From assembly GCA_963731625.1 (NCBI GenBank), contig CAVSWH010000022.1, positions 159,232-223,231 of the forward strand: a DNA stretch of 64,000 nucleotides. The letters run 5' to 3'. Each line of letters opens with the position of its first letter. Positions within the stretch are counted from its first letter, which is position 1. A program made the position numbers and the translations under genes. Source of the stretch: PALSA-555 sp963731625 (GTDB lineage Bacteria > Actinomycetota > Acidimicrobiia > IMCC26256 > PALSA-555). Below, in pieces: positions 35,028 to 46,095 of this stretch. The notes beneath the pieces are model-generated. The model did no database searches and was not told the origin of the DNA. It saw only the letters and a program-made list of their open reading frames with translations.

Positions 35028-36056
35028 GTGGAACACCTCGACCAGGGCGAGCTCGACGAGCGCAAGGCGGCCATCCTGAAGGCTGTCGTCGAGGCGTACG
35101 TCGAGACCGCCCAGCCCGTCGGCTCCCAGACGATCGCCCGCGTGAACGCCCTCTCGGTGTCGAGCGCCACCGTGCGGAACGACATGACGATGCTCGAGCG
35201 CGAGGGCTACCTGTCCCAGCCGCACACGTCCGCCGGGCGGGTGCCGACGGACCGGGCTTACCGCTACTTCGTGGACCACTTCACGCGGGAGGAGACCCTC
35301 CCGGCCGGGCAGCGCCGGGCCGTCGCCGACTTCTTCGCCTCCGCCCACCGCGCGCTCGAGGACCTGCTCACCGAGACGAGCCAGCTCCTCTCTCGGGTGA
35401 GCCGCCACGCCGCCCTCGTCATGGGGCCCGAGCCCGACACGGCCCGGGTGCGCAGCGTCCAGTTCGTCGGGCTCCAGCCCGGTGTCTCGCTCCTCGTCGT
35501 GGTCCTCTCGAACGGCGCGGTCCACAAGGAGACGGTCAGCGTGCCCGCCGAGGCGAACGACGAGCGGCTCCACCGCGCCGGCGCCACCCTCGACGCGCAC
35601 CTGCGCGGCCACCCCTGGGCCCGGCTCCCCGAGGCGCCCCGCACGGGCGACGCCGCGGTCGACGACCTCGTGCGCTCCGGGCTGGACTCCCTCGCCCACG
35701 CGGCGACCGACGGGGTCGCCGAGCCCCTCTACGTCGGCGGGGTCAGCCGCCTCGCGGCCGAGCAGGAGGCGTTCGAGACGAGCGAGCGCGCCGCGCGGCT
35801 CTTCGAGGTCCTGGAGCACCAGGTGCTCGTCGTGTCGCTCGTCCGCGAGCTCCTCGATCGCGGCCTCACCGTCAGCATCGGCGCCGAGAACGGTCTCGAC
35901 GACCTGCGCGACTGCGCCATCGTCCTCGCCCCGTACCAGGTCGGGGACCGCCCCGCGGGCATCGTCGGGGTGCTCGGCCCGACACGCATGAACTACCGCC
36001 ACGCGCTCGCCGCGGTGTCCGCGGTGAGCGCGCAGCTCGGACGGCACCTGTCGTGA
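35028..36056 (+). CDS. hrcA: Heat-inducible transcription repressor HrcA
   Basis: HrcA represses class I heat-shock genes by binding CIRCE, and one CIRCE lies 25 bases upstream, so it is autoregulated. The protein has 342 residues: an N-terminal winged helix (PVGSQTIARVNALSVSSATVRNDMTMLEREGYL), the SAGRVPTDRAYRYFVD hinge, a GAF-like middle and the C-terminal GIVGVLGPTRMNYRHALA. GGGAG precedes the GTG start at 35028. The stop overlaps dnaJ (GTGA). Confidence 0.95.
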   Translation: MEHLDQGELDERKAAILKAVVEAYVETAQPVGSQTIARVNALSVSSATVRNDMTMLEREGYLSQPHTSAGRVPTDRAYRYFVDHFTREETLPAGQRRAVADFFASAHRALEDLLTETSQLLSRVSRHAALVMGPEPDTARVRSVQFVGLQPGVSLLVVVLSNGAVHKETVSVPAEANDERLHRAGATLDAHLRGHPWARLPEAPRTGDAAVDDLVRSGLDSLAHAATDGVAEPLYVGGVSRLAAEQEAFETSERAARLFEVLEHQVLVVSLVRELLDRGLTVSIGAENGLDDLRDCAIVLAPYQVGDRPAGIVGVLGPTRMNYRHALAAVSAVSAQLGRHLS

Positions 36057-37147
36057 GCCGCGACCACTACGAGGTGCTCGGCATCTCCCGCAACGCCACC
36101 GACGACGACATCAAGCGCGCCTACCGCGACCTCGCGCGGCGCTACCACCCCGACTCGCACCCCGACGACCCCGACGCCGAGGAGCACTTCAAGGAGGTGA
36201 GCGTCGCCTACGAGGCGCTGCGCGACCCGGAGCGCCGCCGCCGCTACGACGTCTTCGGCGACACCGGACGCGCCGCGACCGACGGGTTCGGGGTCGGCGA
36301 CCTCTTCGACGCGTTCTTCGGCGGCGACCCGTTCGGCCAGCGGCGCGGCCCATCCGGCCCGCCGCGCGGCTCGGACGCCGAGGTCGTGGTCAGCATCACC
36401 CTCGCCGACGCCATGGTCGGCAGCACCGAGCCGATCGACGCGTCGCTGCCCGTGGTGTGCACCCGCTGCGAGGGGACCGGCTGCGAGCCCGGGACCCACC
36501 CGACGCGCTGCGACGCCTGCGCCGGGACCGGCGAGGTGCGCCAGATCCGGCGCTCCATCCTCGGCCAGCTCGTGACCGCCGCCCCGTGCGCCGTCTGCGA
36601 CGGCACCGGCCGGCGGATCCTCAGCCAGTGCCGCGACTGCCGCGGCGACGGGCGGGTGCGGGCCAGCCGGACGATCGACGTCGAGGTGCCCCCCGGGGTC
36701 GACGACGGGCAGCGGCTGCGCCTCCCCGGGCGCGGGCCGGCCGCGCCCCGCGGCGGCATCCCCGGCGACCTGTACGTGACCGTGCGCGTCGCGCCCCACC
36801 CCGACTTCGAGCGCCGCGGCGACGACCTGCTGCACGTGCGTCGCCTCTCGGTCGCGCAGGTCGCGCTCGGCACCCAGATCCAGATCAACGGGCTCGACGG
36901 GGACCACGAGGTCGTCATCCCCTCCGGCACCCAGCCGAGCCAGGTGTTCCGCATCAAGCACGCCGGCGTCCCGTCCCTCCGCGGCCGAGGCCGCGGCGAC
37001 CTGCTCGTGCGCGTCGACGTCGAGGTGCCCACCCGCCTGTCGGAGGAGGAGGGGGAGCTGTGGCGGCGCCTCGCCGAGCTGCGCGGCGACGCCGTCTCGC
37101 CCGCCGACAAGGGCGTCATGTCGCGGCTGCGCTCCGCCTTCCAGTAG
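36053..37147 (+). CDS. dnaJ: Chaperone protein DnaJ
   Basis: Type I J-protein of 364 residues that stimulates DnaK. The J domain (4-70) carries the HPD motif (RYHPDSHPDD). A G/F-rich linker leads to four zinc-binding repeats, CTRCEGTG, CDACAGTG, CAVCDGTG and CRDCRGDG, then the C-terminal substrate-binding domains. Coupled to hrcA by a GTGA overlap and therefore under CIRCE control. This is the HrcA-linked DnaJ copy; dnaK-grpE are not in the window. Confidence 0.95.
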   Translation: MSRDHYEVLGISRNATDDDIKRAYRDLARRYHPDSHPDDPDAEEHFKEVSVAYEALRDPERRRRYDVFGDTGRAATDGFGVGDLFDAFFGGDPFGQRRGPSGPPRGSDAEVVVSITLADAMVGSTEPIDASLPVVCTRCEGTGCEPGTHPTRCDACAGTGEVRQIRRSILGQLVTAAPCAVCDGTGRRILSQCRDCRGDGRVRASRTIDVEVPPGVDDGQRLRLPGRGPAAPRGGIPGDLYVTVRVAPHPDFERRGDDLLHVRRLSVAQVALGTQIQINGLDGDHEVVIPSGTQPSQVFRIKHAGVPSLRGRGRGDLLVRVDVEVPTRLSEEEGELWRRLAELRGDAVSPADKGVMSRLRSAFQ

Positions 37148-37152
37148 CGCCC

Positions 37153-37899
37153 GTGCCGCGCGTCGCGTGGTGCGCCGACGCGCCGGCGGTCGCCCACGTC
37201 CTCGTCGACCTGCTCGACGACGAGCTCGTCGTCGAGGGTCCCGACGGCCACCACCTGCAGCGGGTCCGTCGCCTGCGATCCGGCGAGCCCGTCACCGCGG
37301 CCGACGGCGCCGGCGCCTGGCGCCCCTACCGTGTCGTGGACACCGCGACCGGCCGGCTCATGCTCCGCGCCGACGGCGACGCCGTCACCGAGCCGTGCCT
37401 CGCGCCGTCCCTCACGGTCGCGTGCGCGATCGCGAAGGGGGAGCGGCCCGAGACGGTCGTCCGCCAGGCCACGGAGCTCGGCGTCGACGCCGTCGTCCCC
37501 GTGCTCACGGCGCGCTCGGTCGTGCGGTGGGACGCGGCGCGCCAGGACGCGGCACGGGCGCGGCTCGGACGCGTCGCCCGCGAGGCCGCGCAGCAGTGCC
37601 GGCGTGCCCGGCTCCTCACGATCGAGCCGTTCGTTCCCCTCGCGGCACTTGCTGGCCGTCCCGGCCTCGTGCTCGCCGACCGGGACGGGCACCCGGCCGA
37701 GGCGCTCGCCGCGCCCGGCCCGGCCGGCTGGACGGTTCTCGTCGGTCCCGAGGGCGGCCTCGCCGCGGACGAGCGCGCCCAGCTCGGCGACCCGCCCCGC
37801 CTCGCCGTGGGACCCCATGTGCTGCGCGCCGAGACGGCGGCCACCGCGGTCGCCGCCGCGCTCGCCGGGGCCCGCCGCACCGCCGACCACCCAGCGTGA
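37153..37899 (+). CDS. rsmE: 16S rRNA (uracil1498-N3)-methyltransferase
   Basis: SPOUT-class methyltransferase of 248 residues that modifies U1498 of 16S rRNA. The N-terminal PUA-like part includes GPDGHHLQRVRRLRSGE, and the C-terminal knot region has KGERPETVVRQATELGVD, VLVGPEGGLAADE and LGPHVLRAETAA-like VGPHVLRAETAA. It starts at a GTG 5 bases after the dnaJ stop and probably belongs to the hrcA operon, as in many bacteria. Confidence 0.94.
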   Translation: MPRVAWCADAPAVAHVLVDLLDDELVVEGPDGHHLQRVRRLRSGEPVTAADGAGAWRPYRVVDTATGRLMLRADGDAVTEPCLAPSLTVACAIAKGERPETVVRQATELGVDAVVPVLTARSVVRWDAARQDAARARLGRVAREAAQQCRRARLLTIEPFVPLAALAGRPGLVLADRDGHPAEALAAPGPAGWTVLVGPEGGLAADERAQLGDPPRLAVGPHVLRAETAATAVAAALAGARRTADHPA

Positions 37900-37919
37900 A
37901 CCTGTCGGCCCATTTTTGA

Positions 37920-37925
37920 TACGCT
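37920..37925 (+). promoter_or_regulatory. Candidate -10 box for the BldD homologue
   Basis: TACGCT in a locally AT-rich patch (ATTTTTGATACGCT) lies 56 nt before the GTG at 37982, implying a leader of about 50 nt. No firm -35 box. Confidence 0.4.
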
Positions 37926-37981
37926 GCGTGTTCCCTGCTTGGGGCGGGGAATGGCGGTGCGGGAGCGCAGGTGAGCAGCAG

Positions 37982-38470
37982 GTGAACGAGCTCGATACGG
38001 TGCAGATCGGTGACCGGCTGCGGGTGATCCGGCGCCAGCAGGGGCTGTCCCTCCACGACGTCGAAGCCCGTTCGGGCCAGGAGTTCAAGGCGTCCGTCCT
38101 CGGTGCGTACGAGCGGGGCGAGCGCGCGCTCTCCGTGAACCGGCTGCTGCGGCTCGCCGAGCTCTACGACGTCCCCGCCGACCAGCTGCTGCCACGCGGC
38201 AGCGACCTCGAGATCGACCTCACGCGCGCGAACCACGACAACAACCACGCGGTCACGCTCGACCTGGTGCGGCTCAACCAGCTCGACGAGCCCGACGCCG
38301 AGGTGCTCTCCCGCTACGCGGCCACCATCCAGCTCCAGCGTCAAGACTTCAACGGGCGGATGCTCACCATCCGCCGCGACGACGTCCGCGTGCTCGCGGC
38401 CGTGCTCGGCCGCACGCCCGAGGCGCTGAGCGCCCGGCTCGACGAGCTCGGGCTGCGCGTCTCCCCCTGA
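37982..38470 (+). CDS. bldD: BldD-family XRE transcriptional regulator with c-di-GMP site
   Basis: A 162-residue homologue of Streptomyces BldD, the c-di-GMP-controlled developmental repressor. The N-terminal helix-turn-helix (about 8-70) reads GDRLRVIRRQQGLSLHDVE and LGAYERGERALSVNRL. The C-terminal domain (about 95-160) keeps the c-di-GMP signature RXD-X8-RXXD as RQD-FNGRMLTI-RRDD. The GTG start at 37982 gives the family length. It stands alone between rsmE and phoH. Ligand binding is inferred from the motif; target genes in this organism are unknown. Confidence 0.88.
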   Translation: MNELDTVQIGDRLRVIRRQQGLSLHDVEARSGQEFKASVLGAYERGERALSVNRLLRLAELYDVPADQLLPRGSDLEIDLTRANHDNNHAVTLDLVRLNQLDEPDAEVLSRYAATIQLQRQDFNGRMLTIRRDDVRVLAAVLGRTPEALSARLDELGLRVSP

Positions 38471-38502
38471 GGGGGACCAACCGCTCGGCGGACACCCGGC
38501 GC

Positions 38503-38508
38503 TACGCT
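38503..38508 (+). promoter_or_regulatory. -10 box for phoH
   Basis: TACGCT ends 9 nt before the phoH GTG at 38518, giving a leaderless or nearly leaderless mRNA. Confidence 0.5.
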
Positions 38509-38517
38509 CGCCACGAG

Positions 38518-39474
38518 GTGTCCACGCCGTCGCCGACCCAGCTGAAGGTTCTCGTACCCGGGAACGACCTGATGGTGCACCTGCTGGGCACCCGCGACGA
38601 GCTGCTCAAGCTGGTCGAGCAGGCCTTCCCCGTCACGATCCACGTGCGCGGCAACGAGATCACGGTCACCGGTGACCCCGACGACGCCGAGCGCGTCGGA
38701 CGGCTCTTCGAGGAGCTCGTCGTGCTCCTCGAGCGAGGGCACGCCCTCGACGCCGCCGGCCTCGGCCGCTCCATCGAGATGCTGAAAGCCGACCAGCGCC
38801 CGACCGAGGTGCTCGGCACCGAGGTGCTGCGCGGCCGCAAGCCGGTGCGCCCGAAGACCGCGGGCCAGAAGCACTACGTCGACGCGGTGAACGCCAACAC
38901 GGTCACGTTCGTCATCGGCCCGGCCGGGACGGGCAAGAGCTACTTGGCGGTCGCGCTCGCCGTGCAGGCGCTGCAGGCGAAGACCATCAACCGGATCATC
39001 CTCACGCGGCCGGCCGTCGAGGCCGGTGAGCGCCTCGGCTTCTTGCCGGGCGACGTCCTGGCGAAGATCGATCCCTACATGCGGCCCCTCTATGACGCGC
39101 TCTACGACATGCTCGATGCCGAGGCCGTGACGCGCCTGATGGACCGGGGCACGATCGAGGTCGCGCCGCTCGGATTCCTTCGCGGCCGGACGCTGAACGA
39201 CTCGTTCATCATCCTCGACGAGGCGCAGAACACGACCCCCGAGCAGATGAAGATGTTCCTCACTCGCTTCGGGTTCGGGTCGAGGGTCGTCGTCACGGGC
39301 GACGTCACCCAGATCGACCTCCCCGAGGGACGCGGCCGCTCGGGGCTGCAAGCCGTGCGCTCGATCCTCGGCGGCATCGACGGTGTGGCGTTCGTCGAGC
39401 TCGACGCGCGCGACGTCGTGCGGCACCGGATCGTCCAGGACATCGTGAACGCCTACGAGCGGGCGAGCGAATGA
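38518..39474 (+). CDS. phoH: PhoH-family ATPase
   Basis: PhoH-like (YbeZ type) P-loop protein of 318 residues, linked to rRNA processing through its neighbour YbeY. The N-terminal RNA-binding-like segment (about 20-85) precedes the ATPase domain: Walker A IGPAGTGKSYLAV, LGFLPGDVLAKIDPYMRPLYDAL, and Walker B SFIILDEAQNTT. The phoH-ybeY-CNNM-era order is the standard one. GTG start behind a TACGCT box. Confidence 0.94.
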   Translation: MSTPSPTQLKVLVPGNDLMVHLLGTRDELLKLVEQAFPVTIHVRGNEITVTGDPDDAERVGRLFEELVVLLERGHALDAAGLGRSIEMLKADQRPTEVLGTEVLRGRKPVRPKTAGQKHYVDAVNANTVTFVIGPAGTGKSYLAVALAVQALQAKTINRIILTRPAVEAGERLGFLPGDVLAKIDPYMRPLYDALYDMLDAEAVTRLMDRGTIEVAPLGFLRGRTLNDSFIILDEAQNTTPEQMKMFLTRFGFGSRVVVTGDVTQIDLPEGRGRSGLQAVRSILGGIDGVAFVELDARDVVRHRIVQDIVNAYERASE

Positions 39475-39478
39475 CCGC

Positions 39479-40024
39479 GTGCCGCCCGCCGGTGACCCCG
39501 GCGTGACCTCGGCCGCGCTGCACGTCAGCGGCTTCGACGAGCAGAACGTCGTCGCCGTCGACATCGGGCGCTGGGTCCATCTCGCCCAGCTCGTGCTCCG
39601 CGAGGAGCGCGTCGATCCCGACGCGGAGCTCGGCCTCATCTTCGTCGACGAGGCGACGATCACCGACCTGAACGGGCAGTTCCTCGACGGGGACGGCCCC
39701 ACCGACGTCCTCGCCTTCCCGATCGACGAAGGCGGTCGGGTCCCCGGCCGCGACCCCGACGAGGGTGGTCGCGGGCCCGGCTCACCCGCCGACGCGAGCG
39801 AGCCGCCGATCGTGCTCGGCGACGTGGTCGTCTGCCCCACCGTCGCGGACCGGCAGGCCCGCGGCCGCGGCGCGCCCCTCGACGACGAGCTCGCCCTGCT
39901 CGTCGTGCACGGCGTGCTGCATCTCCTCGAGTACGACCACGCCGACCCGACAGAAGCCGAGCGTATGCGGGGGCGCGAGGCGGAGCTCCTGGCCCGCTTC
40001 GCGGAGGTCGACCCCGGCCGATGA
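39479..40024 (+). CDS. ybeY: Endoribonuclease YbeY
   Basis: Zinc-dependent rRNA maturation endonuclease, 181 residues. The metal site is HGVLHLLEYDH (HGxLHLxGYDH in the family). NGQFLDGDGPTDVLAFPID is the other signature. An insertion of about 20 residues rich in Gly, Asp and Pro follows it, longer than in E. coli. The start is GTG 39479, 4 bases after the phoH stop; GTG 39503 is an alternative. The stop overlaps the next ATG (ATGA). Confidence 0.92.
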   Translation: MPPAGDPGVTSAALHVSGFDEQNVVAVDIGRWVHLAQLVLREERVDPDAELGLIFVDEATITDLNGQFLDGDGPTDVLAFPIDEGGRVPGRDPDEGGRGPGSPADASEPPIVLGDVVVCPTVADRQARGRGAPLDDELALLVVHGVLHLLEYDHADPTEAERMRGREAELLARFAEVDPGR

Positions 40025-41322
40025 GCCCCACCGACTGGCTCCTCATCGGCATCGTCGCCGCGCTCTTCGTGTTCTCGATCCTGCTCGCCTTCTCGGAGAT
40101 GGCCTTCACCCGCATGAGCCGCATCCGGGCGCTCGCCCTCGAGGACGAGGGGCGACGGGGCGCCGCCCGTCTGGCCCGGATGCTCGAGCACCCCGAGCAG
40201 ACCATCAACTCGTTGCTGCTGCTCGTGCTCGTCGCCCAGCTGACGAGCGCGAGCCTGATCGGCATCGTCCTCGAGCGCCAGGTCGGGACGATCGGGATCC
40301 TCTTCGGCCTCGTCATCCAGGTCGTCGTGTTCTTCGTGCTCGGCGAGGCCGCGCCGAAGACGTACGCGATCCAGCACACCGACCGCGCCGCGCTCCGGAT
40401 CTCCGGGTTCCTGTGGGCCCTCACGACGTTCCCGCCGATGCGGGTGCTGTCGCGGGGCCTGATCGCGCTGGCCAACGCGATCCTCCCCGGGCGCGGGCTC
40501 AAGGAGGGGCCCTTCGTCACCGAGGAGGACCTCCGCACGATGGCCGACGTCGCCGCCGAGGAAGAGGTCATCGAGACCGAGGAGCGCCGACTGATCCACT
40601 CGATCTTCGAGTTCGGCGACACGTTGGTGCGCGAGGTCATGGTGCCCCGCCCCGACATGGTCGCCATCGAGGCCGACGCGACCATCGAGGCGGCGATCGA
40701 GCGCGCCATCGGCGGCGGCTACTCGCGCATCCCAGCGTTCGACGACACGCCCGACAACATCGTCGGGCTCGTCTACCTGAAGGACCTCGTCCACCGGGCC
40801 CGAGGCGGCGCCGGCGCGGAGCCCGTGCGGACCGTGGCGCGCCCCGCGGTGTTCGTGCCCGAGCAGAAGCACGTCGCCGAGCTGCTCCGCGAGATGCAGA
40901 CCAAGCAGTTCCACATGGCCGTCGTCGTCGACGAGTACGGCGGCACCGCGGGCATCGTCACCCTCGAAGATCTCCTGGAGGAGATCGTCGGCGAGATCAC
41001 CGACGAGTACGACGTCGAGGAGCCGGGCGTCGAGCCGCTCCCGGACGGGTCGCTGCGGGTGCCGGGCCGGATGGCCATCGACGACGTGAACGAGGCGCTC
41101 GGCGTCGAGCTGCCCGACACCGAGTGGGACACCGTCGGCGGCCTCGTGTTCAACCTCCTCGGCCACGTCCCCGACGAGGGCGAGGTCGTCCGCTTCCAGG
41201 ACCTCGAGTTCCGCACCGAGCGGGTGCAGGGGCGACGGATCGTGTCGGTGCGCATCACGCCGGTCGCGCCCGTCGACGGCGACGCGGCGCGTGCGCGCGT
41301 CGGCGACGCCCCGTCCCACTGA
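40021..41322 (+). CDS. CNNM/CorC-family hemolysin-like membrane protein
   Basis: A 433-residue membrane protein with an N-terminal DUF21/CNNM domain of three to four helices (residues 5-150), a CBS-pair (EVMVPRPDMVAIEADATIEAA to about 335) and a C-terminal CorC_HlyC domain (DGSLRVPGRMAIDDVNEAL). Relatives act in Mg2+ or Co2+ efflux. The cytoplasmic EEEVIETEERRLIHSIFEFGD linker is typical. Its place between ybeY and era is conserved in many actinobacteria. Confidence 0.92.
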   Translation: MSPTDWLLIGIVAALFVFSILLAFSEMAFTRMSRIRALALEDEGRRGAARLARMLEHPEQTINSLLLLVLVAQLTSASLIGIVLERQVGTIGILFGLVIQVVVFFVLGEAAPKTYAIQHTDRAALRISGFLWALTTFPPMRVLSRGLIALANAILPGRGLKEGPFVTEEDLRTMADVAAEEEVIETEERRLIHSIFEFGDTLVREVMVPRPDMVAIEADATIEAAIERAIGGGYSRIPAFDDTPDNIVGLVYLKDLVHRARGGAGAEPVRTVARPAVFVPEQKHVAELLREMQTKQFHMAVVVDEYGGTAGIVTLEDLLEEIVGEITDEYDVEEPGVEPLPDGSLRVPGRMAIDDVNEALGVELPDTEWDTVGGLVFNLLGHVPDEGEVVRFQDLEFRTERVQGRRIVSVRITPVAPVDGDAARARVGDAPSH

Positions 41323-41324
41323 CC

Positions 41325-42221
41325 GTGGCGTTCCGCTCGGGGTTCGCGACGCTCGTCGGGCGGCCCAACGTCGGGAAGTCCAGCCTCGTGAACCGTCTCG
41401 TCGGTGCGAACGTCGCGATCACCTCCTCGCGTCCCCAGACCACCCGGGCGGCCGTGCGCGCCATCCGGCACACGCCCACGAGCCAGCTGGTGCTCGTCGA
41501 CACGCCCGGCCTGCACCGTCCCCGGACGCTGCTCGGGGAGCGCACGAACGCCCGGGCCGAGGCGGCGCTCGCCGACGTGGACGTCGTCGGCCTCGTCGTG
41601 GCGGCCGGCGAGGCGGTCGGGCCGGGGGACCGCCACACCGCCGACCTCGTCCGCGGCGCCGCCGCCCGGCGGGTCCTCGTCGTCAACAAGGCCGACACCG
41701 TGCGCCCCGCGCAAGCCGACGCGCAGCGCGCGAGCGCCGAGGACCAGCTCGGGCCGTTCGCGGCGAGCGTCGTGTGCTCGGCGCGCACGGGCGACGGGAT
41801 CGACGCGCTCGCCGCGGCGCTCGAGGCGGCGCTGCCCGAAGGCCCGCCCTACTACCCCGAGAGCATGGTGACGGACGAGCCCGACACCCTCCTCGCCGCC
41901 GAGCTCGTCCGCGAGCAGCTGCTGCAGGTCGCCCGCGACGAGCTCCCGCACTCCATCGCCGTGACGGTCGAGGAGCTCGACCCCGACCCGGCGCACCCGG
42001 CACGCAACGTGCTGCGCCTCCTCGTGGACGTCCACGTCGAGCGGCCCTCGCAGCGCCCGATCGTCCTCGGGCGGGGCGGCGACACCCTCAAGGCGGCCGT
42101 CACCGCCGCCCGCCAGGAGCTCGAGGCGCGCCTCGGCCGGCCCGTCTTCCTCCAGACGCGGGTCCGCGTGGAGCGCAACTGGCAGCGCCGTCCCCGTGCG
42201 CTCGACCGCCTGGGCCTCTGA
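41325..42221 (+). CDS. era: GTPase Era
   Basis: Ras-like GTPase with a C-terminal KH domain, 298 residues, which binds 16S rRNA during 30S assembly. G1 is GRPNVGKSSL, the switch region holds SRPQTTRAAV, G3 is DTPGLH and G4 NKAD. The KH motif is VLGRGGDTLKAAV. The GTG start is 2 nt after the preceding stop. The last gene of the phoH cluster. Confidence 0.95.
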   Translation: MAFRSGFATLVGRPNVGKSSLVNRLVGANVAITSSRPQTTRAAVRAIRHTPTSQLVLVDTPGLHRPRTLLGERTNARAEAALADVDVVGLVVAAGEAVGPGDRHTADLVRGAAARRVLVVNKADTVRPAQADAQRASAEDQLGPFAASVVCSARTGDGIDALAAALEAALPEGPPYYPESMVTDEPDTLLAAELVREQLLQVARDELPHSIAVTVEELDPDPAHPARNVLRLLVDVHVERPSQRPIVLGRGGDTLKAAVTAARQELEARLGRPVFLQTRVRVERNWQRRPRALDRLGL

Positions 42222-42245
42222 CCAGGCGAAACGCCCGGCCAGAAG

Positions 42246-42276
42246 TTGCCGACGCGAGATCGGCCCGGGATAGATT
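42246..42276 (+). promoter_or_regulatory. Candidate promoter of the cytochrome oxidase operon
   Basis: TTGCCG (42246-42251) and TAGATT (42271-42276) are separated by 19 bases; transcription would begin about 55 bases before the coxB ATG. Confidence 0.45.
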
Positions 42277-42335
42277 GCGCGGCAAGGGGAGCCGGTCCGG
42301 GCGCCCCATGCTGCAGGGAACGTCTCGATCTCGCG

Positions 42336-43481
42336 ATGACGAACCGCATCTGGCGCCGTGGGCGGTGGGGGCTCGCCCTCGTCGGCGTCGCCGCGGTCGT
42401 CCTCGCCGCCTGCTCGCCGAGCAACTCGCAGAACGTCGCGAGCCCGCACGGCACGCAGGCGCACCGGATCAACAACTTGATCCAGCCGATCTGGGGAATC
42501 GCGATCGCCATCGGCCTCCTCGTCATGGGCGGCGTCGTGTTCGCCGCGATCCGGTGGCGGCGTCGCCCCGGCGACGACGGCCGGCCCAAGCAGATCCACG
42601 GCAACCTCGGCCTCGAGATCGCGTGGACGCTTATCCCCGCGGCGATCCTCATCGGCATCTCCGTGCCGACGATCGGCCTCATCTTCAAGAACGACGCCAC
42701 CCCCACCGACGCCATGCCGATCACCGTCATCGGCAAGCAGTGGTGGTGGGAGTTCCAGTACCCGGGGTCGAACGGTCAGAAGCCGGTCGTGGTGGCCGAC
42801 GAGCTGCACATCCCGACGGGCACGAACGTGTACCTCTCGCTGACGGCCTGCGACCCGTCGCTTCCCTACGGTGTGAACAACGGGCCGGGCTGCAACGTCA
42901 TCCACTCGTTCTGGGTCCCCGAGCTCGCCGGGAAGACCGACGTGGTCCCGGGCCAGACGAATCACATGACGCTGCGCGCCGACACGCCGGGCGTCTTCCT
43001 CGGACAGTGCTCCCAGTACTGCGGGCTGAGCCACGCCAACATGCGCTTCCGGGTGATCGTCCAGAGCCCGAGCGACTTCGACGCCTGGCTCGCCAGCCAG
43101 CGCCAGGCCCCGGCGGTCGCGCTCGCGAACGCCGGCGAGGCGGGCACCCTGTTCTCCACGACGTTCCAGTGCACGAACTGCCACACCACGAGCTCGTCGA
43201 GCCTCAGCACGTACGGCCCGAACCTCACCCACCTGGCCAGCCGGTCCACGTTCGCGAGCGGGTCCTTCGCGCTGAACCGTGACAACCTGATCCGCTGGAT
43301 CATGAACGCGCCCGGTCTGCTGCCCATGCAGTCCCAGGACTGCCGGAAGGGCCCACCCGGCACGCCCGGCGTGACCTGCGTGGGCATGCCGTCGTTCACG
43401 CTCAACACGCCGAAGGGCCAGTCGGTCATGACCCACGCCGAGGCCGAGACGCTGGCCACCTACCTGCTGTCGCTCAAGTGA
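42336..43481 (+). CDS. coxB: Cytochrome c oxidase subunit II, caa3 type (CoxB with fused cytochrome c)
   Basis: Subunit II of an aa3/caa3 oxidase, 381 residues. A lipoprotein signal ends in the lipobox LAAC, then two membrane helices follow (about 45-65 and 85-105). The CuA domain has VIHSFWVPEL and GQCSQYCGLSHANM, which supply the Cys, His and Met copper ligands. Residues 265-381 form a cytochrome c domain with the heme motif CTNCH and a likely axial Met in VGMPSF. It receives electrons on the outer face of the membrane. First gene of the operon. Confidence 0.95.
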   Translation: MTNRIWRRGRWGLALVGVAAVVLAACSPSNSQNVASPHGTQAHRINNLIQPIWGIAIAIGLLVMGGVVFAAIRWRRRPGDDGRPKQIHGNLGLEIAWTLIPAAILIGISVPTIGLIFKNDATPTDAMPITVIGKQWWWEFQYPGSNGQKPVVVADELHIPTGTNVYLSLTACDPSLPYGVNNGPGCNVIHSFWVPELAGKTDVVPGQTNHMTLRADTPGVFLGQCSQYCGLSHANMRFRVIVQSPSDFDAWLASQRQAPAVALANAGEAGTLFSTTFQCTNCHTTSSSSLSTYGPNLTHLASRSTFASGSFALNRDNLIRWIMNAPGLLPMQSQDCRKGPPGTPGVTCVGMPSFTLNTPKGQSVMTHAEAETLATYLLSLK

Positions 43482-43497
43482 CCGCGAGGGAGCTGCG

Positions 43498-45431
<1,934 letters not shown>

Positions 45432-45432
<1 letters not shown>

Positions 45433-46082
45433 TGGCGACCATCGAGGAAGCGCCGCCGCGCCCGCCGCCCCCCGAGCCGCCCGCCGCTCACGGCGGCGAG
45501 CCCGCGCACCCGCCGACGACCACCGGCACGACGAACGTCAAGCTGGCGATCTGGCTGTTCATTGCGTCCGACTGCCTGTTCTTCGGCGCCTTCATCAGCG
45601 CCTACCTGCTCTACCGGGGCCGGCCCCAGACCGGGCCGACGCCCCAGCAGGTGTACAGCATCCCGTTCACGTCCGTGTCGTCGTTCGTGCTGCTCATGTC
45701 CAGCCTCACGATGGTCCTCGCGCTCGCCGCCATCCAGCGCGGCGACCTGCGCCGGCTGCGCATCTGGCTCATGGCGACCGCGCTGCTCGGCTCGGTGTTC
45801 GTCGGTGGGCAGATCTTCGAGTTCACGAAATTCGCGCAGAAGGGCCTGGCGCTCGACACGAACCTGTTCGGGTCGACGTTCTTCGTGCTGACCGGCTTCC
45901 ACGGCGCCCACGTCACCATCGGGATCATCTGGCTGCTGTCGCTGTGGGGACTCGCCACCCAGGGCCGCCTCACCCAGGCGGACGCCGAGAAGGTCGAGAT
46001 CGCCGGCCTCTACTGGCACTTCGTCGACGTGGTCTGGATCGTGATCTTCACCCTCGTGTACCTGATCCCGCCCGCGAAATGA
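45432..46082 (+). CDS. coxC: Cytochrome c oxidase subunit III
   Basis: Subunit III, 216 residues and five predicted helices. A Pro-rich N-terminus is followed by KLAIWLFIASDCLFFGAFISAYLLYRGRP, GFHGAHVTIGIIWLL and IAGLYWHFVDVVWIVIFTLVYL, the family signatures. The ATG at 45432 overlaps the coxA stop by one base; a longer in-frame start at 45333 would lie inside coxA. Confidence 0.95.
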
Positions 46083-46095
46083 GGGAGGTGCGCGC

